A stretch of 54,497 bases of DNA from DATCLS01 sp036563805 (GTDB taxonomy: Bacteria; Actinomycetota; Acidimicrobiia; Acidimicrobiales; VFJN01): assembly GCA_036563805.1 (NCBI GenBank), contig DATCLS010000073.1, positions 1-54,497 of the forward strand, read 5' to 3'. The position numbers were made by a program, and so were the translations under genes. Numbering within the stretch: position 1 is the first letter of the stretch; each line of letters opens with the position of its first letter. Below, piece after piece: positions 7,668 to 13,948 of this stretch. The notes under the pieces were generated by a model, which saw only the letters and a program-made list of their open reading frames with translations, was not told the DNA's origin and did not search any database.

Positions 7668-8612
7668 ATGCCTTCGACCCCGACCGTCGTCGCCCCCAAG
7701 GCCAACGACCCGTGCTGGTGCGGGAGCGGCCGCAAGTTCAAGCGCTGCCACAAGGCCAGCACCGACCACGTGCGACCCGGCCGGGTGAGCCCGCCGCGTC
7801 CGGTCCCGCCCGAGATCCCCCGGCCGCCGTACGCCGAGACCGGGGTGCCGGTGCGGGTGCCCGAGAACCCGGTGCGGTCGCCCGATGTGATCGCCCGCAT
7901 GCGGCGGGCGTGCCGGGCCGCCGCCGAGGTCCTCCAGACGGTGGGCGCAGCAGTGGCGCCGGGCGTCACGACCGACGAGCTCGACGCCCTCTGCCACGAA
8001 GAGTGCATCCGCCGGGGCGGCTACCCCAGCCCGCTCAACTACGGCGGCTTCCCCAAGTCGCTGTGCACGTCGGTCAACGAGGTCATCTGCCACGGCATCC
8101 CCGACGACCGGGCGCTGGTCGACGGTGACATCGTCAACCTCGACGTGACCATCTACCTCGACGGGGTGCACGGCGACACCAACGCCACGTTCCCGGTGGG
8201 GACGATCGACCAGGCGTCGGCCGACCTGATCCGGGTGACCCGCGAGTGCCTCGAGAAGGGCATCGAGGCGGTGAAGCCCGGCCGGCCGACCCGCGACATC
8301 GGCCGGGCCATCCAGACGCACGCCGAGAGCCACGGCTACGGCGTGGTGCGGGCGTTCGTGGGGCACGGCATCGCCGAGCAGTTCCACACCGACCTGCAGA
8401 TCCCCCACTACGACAACCCCCGGGCCACCACGATCATGGAGCCGGGGATGACGTTCACGATCGAGCCGATGATCACGATGGGGGCCTGGCAGCACCAGCT
8501 GTGGGACGACGGGTGGACGGCGGTGACGGTCGACCGCCGGCGCACCGCCCAGTTCGAGCACACGCTGCTCGTGACCGACGAGGGCGCCGAGATCCTCACG
8601 GTCGCCGACTGA
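7668..8612 (+). CDS. map: type I methionine aminopeptidase with N-terminal SEC-C zinc motif
   Basis: 314 residues. Residues 12-30 (NDPCWCGSGRKFKRCHK; C16, C18, C27, H28) form a SEC-C zinc motif like that at the SecA C-terminus, which binds zinc and can contact ribosomes or chaperones. After a proline-rich linker comes the pita-bread peptidase, about residues 70-314. Metal ligands are visible in LDVTIYLDGVHGDTNATF (two Asp), GHGI (His), FTIEP (Glu) and FEHT (Glu). It removes the initiator Met from nascent proteins. The SEC-C extension is known in a subset of bacterial MetAPs, and its likely role is ribosome docking. Confidence 0.93.
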   Translation: MPSTPTVVAPKANDPCWCGSGRKFKRCHKASTDHVRPGRVSPPRPVPPEIPRPPYAETGVPVRVPENPVRSPDVIARMRRACRAAAEVLQTVGAAVAPGVTTDELDALCHEECIRRGGYPSPLNYGGFPKSLCTSVNEVICHGIPDDRALVDGDIVNLDVTIYLDGVHGDTNATFPVGTIDQASADLIRVTRECLEKGIEAVKPGRPTRDIGRAIQTHAESHGYGVVRAFVGHGIAEQFHTDLQIPHYDNPRATTIMEPGMTFTIEPMITMGAWQHQLWDDGWTAVTVDRRRTAQFEHTLLVTDEGAEILTVAD

Positions 8613-8675
8613 TCACCGCCTGACGCGGCCGGCAACGGCTGGCCTCACGGTCCGCGTTCGTGGAACTACGGAGCG

Positions 8676-8703
8676 CATAGTGTTGTCGCCTCAACGCTGA
8701 GGC
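8676..8703 (+). promoter_or_regulatory. promoter box and 5-prime UTR hairpin of the subtilase gene
   Basis: CATAGT at 8676-8681 is a good -10 candidate. The predicted leader then contains a perfect hairpin, GCCTCA-ACGC-TGAGGC (8688-8703), 14 nt before the GGAGGT Shine-Dalgarno at 8718-8723. The hairpin lies near the 5-prime end of the transcript, where it would stabilise the mRNA or limit initiation. Confidence 0.5.
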
Positions 8704-8727
8704 GGGCCGCGCACTCCGGAGGTCTCC

Positions 8728-10440
8728 ATGACGATCACACGTGCCCTGGCCGCGGCCGGGTGCGGGGCCCTCGCCCTCGTCGCGGTGGGGGCGACACCCG
8801 CGGCGCCCCCGGCCGACGCCACCCTGGCGGGCGTGGAGCGGGCCCAGGCGGCCGCCGGGCCCGCCGATCCCGGCGGCCCCGGCGAGTACGTTCTCACCTA
8901 CGACGGCAGCGTCGACGACCTCCGGCGGGCGGTCGTCGAGTCCGGCGGCACGGTCGAGGACGTCAACCACGACCTGAACCTCGCCCTGGTCCACGCCACG
9001 ACCCCGGGCTTCACCGAGCGGGTCGTGGCCAACTCGGCCGTCACCGGCGTGGCCCGCAACCACTCGGTGGGCACGGCCCGTCCCGGCCAGCCCCACCGCT
9101 TCGTCGACGAGCGTCCGTCGGCCGCCGACCGGGCCGCGGTGCGCGAGCGGGGGACCGGCGCGGTGCTGCCCCTCCAGGCGGCCGAGTCGGCCGAGCCGCT
9201 GGCCGACCGCCAGTGGGACATGGGGATGATCGGCGCGGACGCCGAGGGCGCCCACCGGACGGCCACGGGCCGGGGCGTGCGGGTCGGCATCATCGACACG
9301 GGCGTCGACGCCTCGCACCCCGACCTCGCCCCCAACGTCGACCTGGCCGCCTCCCGGAACTTCACGACCGACATCCCGGAGGTCGACGGCCCCTGCGAGG
9401 TGCCGTCGTGCGTCGACCCGGTCGACGTCGACGACGGCGGGCACGGCACCCACGTCGCCGGCATCGTCGCCGCCGCCCGCAACGGGGTGGGCATCGCCGG
9501 CGTCGCCCCCGACGCCACCATCGTCAACGTCCGGGCCGGGCAGGACTCGGGCTACTTCTTCCTCTACGAGACGGTGGCCGCCCTCACCTACGCCGCCGAC
9601 ATCCGGCTCGACGTGGTCAACATGAGCTTCTACGTCGACCCCTGGCTCTACAACTGCTCGTCGCGGGGCGACTACCTCCGGGGCACGGTGTCCGACGAGG
9701 AGCTGGCCCAGCAGCGCCTCACCCGCCGCCTCGTCACCCGGGCGCTCGAGTACGCCCACGCCCGGGGCGTCACGCTCGTGGCAGCCGCCGGCAACAGCGC
9801 CACCGACCTGGCCGCCCCCGAGCGCCTCGACGATTCCAGCCCCGACTACCCCGAGGGCACCTCCCGGTCGCGGACGGTGAGCCGCGACTGCCTCGACCTG
9901 CCGGCCGAGGGGCCGCACGTGATCTCGGTCAGCTCGGTGGGACCGTCCGAGGCCAAGGCCGACTACTCCAACTTCGGGCTCGGCGCCGTCGAGCTGGCCG
10001 CCCCGGGCGGGCACTTCCGCGACCTGGCCGGCACGCCCCGGCACCAGACGCCCGGCAACATGGTGCTCTCCGCATACCCGCTGGACGTCGCCCGGGCCGA
10101 GGGGCTGGTCGACGCCGAGGGCCAGCCGGTCGACGACTTCGCGGCCCGGTCGTGCGACGCCGCCGGGGCCTGCGGCGTCTACACCTACCTGCAGGGGACG
10201 TCGATGGCCGCGCCCCACGTCGCCGGCGTGGCCGCGCTCGTCATCGAGGCCCATGGGCAGGAGCGCCGCGACGGCTACGCCCTGGCCCCGGACACCGTGG
10301 CCGAGATCCTGGCCCGCACGGCGCGCGACCACGCCTGCCCGGCCGACACCGCCTGCCAGGGCCCGCCGGCGGCCAACGGCTTCTACGGCGAGGGCATCGT
10401 CGACGCCGGGGCGGCGGTCGCCCCACTCCCGACCCGGTGA
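8728..10440 (+). CDS. secreted S8-family (subtilisin-like) serine peptidase
   Basis: 570 residues. A signal peptide covers about 1-30 (hydrophobic GALALVAVGATPAAPPADA). An I9-like propeptide follows (about 50-115, GEYVLTYDGSVDDLRRAVVESGG), then the catalytic domain from about 165. The triad is visible: D190 in GIIDTG, H239 in GHGTHVAG and S492 in GTSMAAPHVAG. The domain carries an insertion with paired cysteines (PCEVPSCVD) and a longer one around 300-400. There is no C-terminal anchor, so a soluble exported protease is likely. GGAGGT lies 4 nt before the ATG. The gene is monocistronic and is followed at once by a strong hairpin. Confidence 0.92.
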   Translation: MTITRALAAAGCGALALVAVGATPAAPPADATLAGVERAQAAAGPADPGGPGEYVLTYDGSVDDLRRAVVESGGTVEDVNHDLNLALVHATTPGFTERVVANSAVTGVARNHSVGTARPGQPHRFVDERPSAADRAAVRERGTGAVLPLQAAESAEPLADRQWDMGMIGADAEGAHRTATGRGVRVGIIDTGVDASHPDLAPNVDLAASRNFTTDIPEVDGPCEVPSCVDPVDVDDGGHGTHVAGIVAAARNGVGIAGVAPDATIVNVRAGQDSGYFFLYETVAALTYAADIRLDVVNMSFYVDPWLYNCSSRGDYLRGTVSDEELAQQRLTRRLVTRALEYAHARGVTLVAAAGNSATDLAAPERLDDSSPDYPEGTSRSRTVSRDCLDLPAEGPHVISVSSVGPSEAKADYSNFGLGAVELAAPGGHFRDLAGTPRHQTPGNMVLSAYPLDVARAEGLVDAEGQPVDDFAARSCDAAGACGVYTYLQGTSMAAPHVAGVAALVIEAHGQERRDGYALAPDTVAEILARTARDHACPADTACQGPPAANGFYGEGIVDAGAAVAPLPTR

Positions 10441-10444
10441 CGAC

Positions 10445-10480
10445 GGGGCCGGGGGCGGTGGCGGCGCCGCCCCCGGCCCC
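10445..10480 (+). terminator. 14-bp GC hairpin after the subtilase gene
   Basis: GGGGCCGGGGGCGG (10445-10458) pairs perfectly with CCGCCCCCGGCCCC (10467-10480) across an 8-nt loop, beginning 5 nt after the stop codon. There is no U-tract. The 310-bp gap to 10750 holds this hairpin, a second one at 10662-10683 and GC-rich filler between. I see no gene in it. Confidence 0.75.
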
Positions 10481-10661
10481 GCTTGACCCCGCCGCGCCCC
10501 GCCCTCCCCACGGTGCCGCGGCGATCGGCCGCCCGGCCCGGCTCCGGTTTGCCCCGCCGGGGCGGGGGAAGCCCGCGCCCGGGCGATCCGGGGCGCACCG
10601 CCACGGTCCCCGCCGGGCCGCCGGGCCCGCCGCTGTCTCCCCCTCCCCCCGGGTGGCGGGC

Positions 10662-10683
10662 CCGGCCCGGCATCTCGGGCCGG
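10662..10683 (-). terminator. candidate terminator of the ferredoxin-reductase gene
   Basis: CCGGCCCG and CGGGCCGG form a perfect 8-bp stem with a 6-nt loop (GCATCT), 68 nt downstream of the minus-strand reductase stop. Confidence 0.45.
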
Positions 10684-10750
10684 CGCACGCCCGGCGTCTC
10701 CGCCCACGACGGCCGGAGACGGCCCGGGCGACGAGAGCGTGCCGGGCTGG

Positions 10751-11962
10751 TCAGGCGGCGCCAGCCTCGGCCAGCGCCTCCGACCAGGAGGCGCCCGCCT
10801 CGATGAGCCGCCGGTAGGTGAGCACCGACCGGGGACGGTTCATGGCGAGCACGCCAACCAGCCGGTCGCCCCGGCGGTAGAGGGCGACGAACCGGCGCTC
10901 GTCGGTCGACCCCTCCACGATCCGGATCTCGTCGGCGTTGGCCGACCGCCCGGCGAGCTGGATCTTGCGGTCGTACTGGTCCGACCAGAACCAGGGCACC
11001 GGGTCGTACGGCTCGACCTCGCCCAGCAGGCGGCGGGCGGCGTGGGCGCCCATCGTGATGGCGTTGTCCCAGTGCTCGACCCGCATCAGCTCGCCGAACC
11101 GGCGGCTGGGCCACCGGGCGACGTCACCGGCGGCCACCACCCCGGGGGCGGCCAGCGTGGTCTCGTCGCACACGACGCCGTCGTCGAGCCGCAGGCCCGA
11201 GCCCTCGAGCCACCCGGTGTTGGGGACGACGCCGATGCCGACCACGACGAGGTCGGCCTCCACGGCCGTGCCGTCGGCGAGGCGGACCCGCTCGACCCGC
11301 TCGCCGCCGTCGAGACCCTCCACCCCGACGCCGAGCCGGACGTCGACGCCGTGGTCGCGGTGGAGGTCGGCCATGACCGCGCCGATCTCCTCGCCCAGCG
11401 CCCGGCCCAGCGGGACGGGCAGGGCCTCGAGCAGGGTGACGTCGAGCCCGCGGGCGCGGCAGGTGGCCGCCACCTCGGCCCCGATGAACCCGCCGCCCAC
11501 CACCACGACGCGGCGGGGGTTGGCGTCCAGCCGCTCCCGCAGCTGGAGGCAGTCGTCGAGCGTGCGCAGCACGTGGATGCCGGCCAGGCGGTCGGTGCCC
11601 GGCAGCCGGCGGGGCGTGGCGCCGGTGGCGATGACCAGGCCGTCGAACGGGACGCGCGTGCCATCGGCGAGCGCCACCGCCCGCCCCTCGAGGTCGAGGC
11701 CCTCGGCCCGCACGCCCAAGCGCCAGTCGAGCTCGAGCCCGTCGAGGCCCTTCTCGTGGGCGACGCCGAGGGCGAGGCGCTCGGCCTCCCAGTCTCCGGC
11801 CAGCACCTGCTTGGACAGCGGGGGCCGGTCGTAGGGCGGATGGACCTCGTCGCCGACGACGGTGATGCGCCCGTCGAACCCCCGGGCGCGGAGCTCCTCC
11901 GCAGCCCGCAGACCGGCGAGCGACGCGCCGACGACGACGACCGTGTCGAGCGGCCCGGTCAC
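10751..11962 (-). CDS. FAD-dependent ferredoxin--NAD(P)+ reductase
   Basis: 403 residues with two Rossmann motifs: an N-terminal FAD-binding VVVGASLAGLRAAEELR and a central NAD(P)H-binding VVVVGGGFIGAEVA. The ATG-motif LVIATGATPR lies between them, and VVAAGDVARWP binds flavin near residue 290. A C-terminal dimer-like domain holds WFWSDQYDRKIQLAG. This is the putidaredoxin-reductase/BphA4 type, which passes electrons from NAD(P)H to a small ferredoxin. The ferredoxin lies 61 bp upstream on the same strand. No cytochrome P450 or dioxygenase is in the window, so the final acceptor is elsewhere. The GTG start is at 11962. Confidence 0.9.
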   Translation of the reverse strand: MTGPLDTVVVVGASLAGLRAAEELRARGFDGRITVVGDEVHPPYDRPPLSKQVLAGDWEAERLALGVAHEKGLDGLELDWRLGVRAEGLDLEGRAVALADGTRVPFDGLVIATGATPRRLPGTDRLAGIHVLRTLDDCLQLRERLDANPRRVVVVGGGFIGAEVAATCRARGLDVTLLEALPVPLGRALGEEIGAVMADLHRDHGVDVRLGVGVEGLDGGERVERVRLADGTAVEADLVVVGIGVVPNTGWLEGSGLRLDDGVVCDETTLAAPGVVAAGDVARWPSRRFGELMRVEHWDNAITMGAHAARRLLGEVEPYDPVPWFWSDQYDRKIQLAGRSANADEIRIVEGSTDERRFVALYRRGDRLVGVLAMNRPRSVLTYRRLIEAGASWSEALAEAGAA

Positions 11963-12023
11963 GGTCGCCCCGCCGACCGGGCCGGCCGTCTGGACGACCG
12001 GTCGGTCACGCCACCGCCGCCGT

Positions 12024-12224
12024 TCACTCGTCGACGATGGTGATCGCCGCCTTCGGGCAGCGGCGCGCGGCTTCCTCGACCTTCGGGCGCAGATCGTCGG
12101 GCGGGGTCTCGTTCAGGACGTACAGGTAGTCGTCGTCCCGGACCTCGAACACCTCGGGCGCTGCGGCCATGCACAGCGCGTTGCTCTCGCACAGGTCGAA
12201 GTCGACAACCACGCGATAGCCCAT
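12024..12224 (-). CDS. small ferredoxin, probably 3Fe-4S (P450-partner type)
   Basis: 66 residues, MGYRVVVDFDLCESNALC to the end. Cluster ligands are C12, C18 and C56 (in RRCPKAA). The place of the second cysteine in a 4Fe-4S CxxCxxC motif is taken by N15, the pattern of 3Fe-4S ferredoxins that serve cytochromes P450. An upstream ATG in the same frame is rejected because GGAGGA lies just before the ATG at 12224 and within that upstream stretch. It is cotranscribed with the reductase, forming an NAD(P)H-reductase-ferredoxin chain. Confidence 0.88.
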   Translation of the reverse strand: MGYRVVVDFDLCESNALCMAAAPEVFEVRDDDYLYVLNETPPDDLRPKVEEAARRCPKAAITIVDE

Positions 12225-12264
12225 ATCGTCCTCCATGCCAGCCGGCGAACCTGACAGTTCCGTC

Positions 12265-12270
12265 ACCCTA
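12265..12270 (-). promoter_or_regulatory. candidate -10 box of the ferredoxin operon
   Basis: TAGGGT on the minus strand, about 40 nt before the ferredoxin start. It would give a short leader carrying the GGAGGA ribosome binding site, unlike the leaderless pattern of the divergent gene. Confidence 0.35.
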
Positions 12271-12305
12271 CGCCACGGGCCCCGGCCGCTTCCTAGTTCT
12301 GTCGG

Positions 12306-12311
12306 TACCCT
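12306..12311 (+). promoter_or_regulatory. -10 box of the YcaQ-family gene
   Basis: TACCCT, 9 nt before the ATG at 12321, with no Shine-Dalgarno. Confidence 0.45.
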
Positions 12312-12320
12312 GTCCCGCCG

Positions 12321-13613
12321 ATGGGCGCCCCGGTCGAGATCTCCCGCCGCGCCGCCCGCCGCATCGCGCTGGCCGCCCAGGGCTTCCTCGACCGCCGGCC
12401 GGCCGGGCGGGTCGACCGCCGCCACTTCCGCCGCGTGCTCGACCGGCTGGCGACCGTCCAGCTCGACTCGGTCAACGTGCTGGCCCGCAGCCACGAGCTG
12501 GTGTTCTTCTCCCGGCTCGGGCCCTACGACCCCGAGGCCCTGAGCCGCTGGCTCTGGCGGAGCCGCGAGGTGTTCGAGTACTGGGGGCACGAGGCGTCGC
12601 TGCACCCCATGGAGCGCCACCCGCTGCTGCGGTGGCGCATGGCCGAGGACCACGCCTGGGGCGGCGTGCGCCGGTCGGCCGCCGACAACCCCGACCTGGT
12701 GGCGGCGGCGCTGGCCGAGATCACCGAGCGGGGGCCGGTCGGCATGGGCGACCTGCAGGTCCACCGGGCGGCGCCCCGCCGGGGCGAGAGCTGGTGGGGG
12801 TGGGGCGACGGCAAGCGGGTGGTCGAGCACCTGTTTTGGGCCGGGAAGGTGACGGCCGTGCGCCGCAACGGGTTCGCCCGCCACTACCTGCCACCCGAGC
12901 GGTGGATCCCGGCGGCCGTGCTCGGCGCCCCCACGCCTCCGCCCGAGGAGGCCCAGCGCCAGCTGCTGCTGCTCGCCGCCCGGGCCCACGGCGTGGGCAC
13001 GGCCCGCGACCTGGCCGACTACTACCGGCTGAACGTGCCGGGGTCGGTGCCGCTGCTCGAGGGCCTGGTCGCCGACGGCCTGCTGCTCCCGGCCCGCATC
13101 GAGGGGCGGCGCCAGCCCGCCTACCTGCATCCCGAGGCCCGGTGGCCCCGGCGCCGCGTCCGGGCCCGGGCGCTGCTGTCGCCGTTCGATTCGCTGATCT
13201 GGGAGCGGCGGCGGACCGAGGAGCTGTGGGGCATGCGCTATCGGCTGGAGATCTACGTGCCGGCCCCCAAGCGGGTCCACGGCTACTACGTGCTGCCGTT
13301 CCTGCTCGATGAGGCGCTGGTGGCCCGGGTCGACCTGAAGGCCGACCGCCAGGCGGGCGTGCTGCGGGTGCGGGCCGCCTGGGCCGAGGACCCGGCGCCG
13401 GACGGCGGGTCCCGGCGGGCCCGGCGGGAGCCGGCGCCCGACCGCGACCGGGTGGCCGCCGAGCTGGCCGAGGCGCTGGCCGAGATGGCGGGCTGGCTCC
13501 GCCTGGCCGAGGGCGTGGCGGTCGAGCCTCGCGGCGACCTGGCGCCCGACCTGGCCCGGGCCGTCGCCCGCACGGTGTTGGGCCGGCCGGCGTCCCGTTC
13601 GCCCGCGCCGTAG
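12321..13613 (+). CDS. YcaQ/AlkZ-family DNA glycosylase (winged-helix, HTH_42)
   Basis: 430 residues. The N-terminal region holds the catalytic signature Q47-L-D49 in ATVQLDSVNVLARSHELVFFSR, the Q-hydrophobic-D motif of YcaQ and AlkZ2-type glycosylases. Three tandem winged-helix units follow, and the closing beta region holds LLSPFDSLIWERRRTEELW and YVLPFLLDEALVARVDLKADR. Characterised members excise alkylated bases or unhook interstrand crosslinks. Which lesions this one takes cannot be told. The extreme C-terminal tail (about GRPASRSPAP) is odd: it is encoded antisense to the remains of a beta-lactamase-family gene, so the last codons were probably replaced by a rearrangement. Confidence 0.88.
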   Translation: MGAPVEISRRAARRIALAAQGFLDRRPAGRVDRRHFRRVLDRLATVQLDSVNVLARSHELVFFSRLGPYDPEALSRWLWRSREVFEYWGHEASLHPMERHPLLRWRMAEDHAWGGVRRSAADNPDLVAAALAEITERGPVGMGDLQVHRAAPRRGESWWGWGDGKRVVEHLFWAGKVTAVRRNGFARHYLPPERWIPAAVLGAPTPPPEEAQRQLLLLAARAHGVGTARDLADYYRLNVPGSVPLLEGLVADGLLLPARIEGRRQPAYLHPEARWPRRRVRARALLSPFDSLIWERRRTEELWGMRYRLEIYVPAPKRVHGYYVLPFLLDEALVARVDLKADRQAGVLRVRAAWAEDPAPDGGSRRARREPAPDRDRVAAELAEALAEMAGWLRLAEGVAVEPRGDLAPDLARAVARTVLGRPASRSPAP

Positions 13614-13832
13614 GCGGCCAGGCGGTCGGGCGCGCTGCCGGTGGTCAGCGCCACGGCGCCGCTAAACCCGGCGTCGCCCCAGGCCCGGAACGCCCGCTCG
13701 AGCTCGGGGTCGCAGACCGGGGCCCACGCCGCCTCGTCCCGACCGTCCCGGGAGGCGTCGGGCCCGCATCCGGTCAGGCTTGCGGTCCCCAGGGGCCGCG
13801 GCGGCCACCCGCGCCGTCAGCGTTCGCGCCAT
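13572..13832 (-). pseudogene. remnant of a beta-lactamase-family (serine hydrolase) lipoprotein
   Basis: From the ATG at 13832 the reading begins MARTLTARVAAAA, then loses frame in the run CCCCTGGGG (about 13796-13787). Removing one base restores ALGTASLTGC, a full lipoprotein signal with an LTGC lipobox. After it the +1 frame reads through CDPELERAFRAWGDAG, then FSGAVALTTG, AAYGAGERDAGRPNT, the opening strands of the class C beta-lactamase/esterase fold. The catalytic SxxK region should come next. Instead the frame runs antisense into the glycosylase gene. A TACGGT box 8 nt before the ATG remains. This is a truncated and frameshifted gene. A base-calling error could explain the frameshift but not the truncation. 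Confidence 0.75.
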
Positions 13833-13840
13833 GGCCGCCG

Positions 13841-13846
13841 ACCGTA
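13841..13846 (-). promoter_or_regulatory. surviving -10 box of the serine-hydrolase pseudogene
   Basis: TACGGT on the minus strand, 8 nt before the ATG at 13832: the same arrangement as in front of intact leaderless genes in this window. It supports a real former gene start. Confidence 0.5.
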
Positions 13847-13948
13847 CGGACGGCCCGGTGAACCGGTCGTGAACGGCGACGGGCAGCCGCGGCCACCCGC
13901 GGCGGCCGGCCGGTCAGGTCGTCGGTCGGGTCGGGCCCGCCCCGCCGG

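Noticed and set aside
12225..12236. Longer ferredoxin starting at the upstream in-frame ATG
   Set aside because: The GGAGGA ribosome binding site for the shorter form lies within that stretch, and ferredoxins of this family begin directly with the first strand.
13286..13654. A 122-codon minus-strand frame starting MALTTGSAPD
   Set aside because: Its first 25 residues belong to the serine-hydrolase pseudogene. The rest is antisense to ycaQ, so it is not an independent gene.
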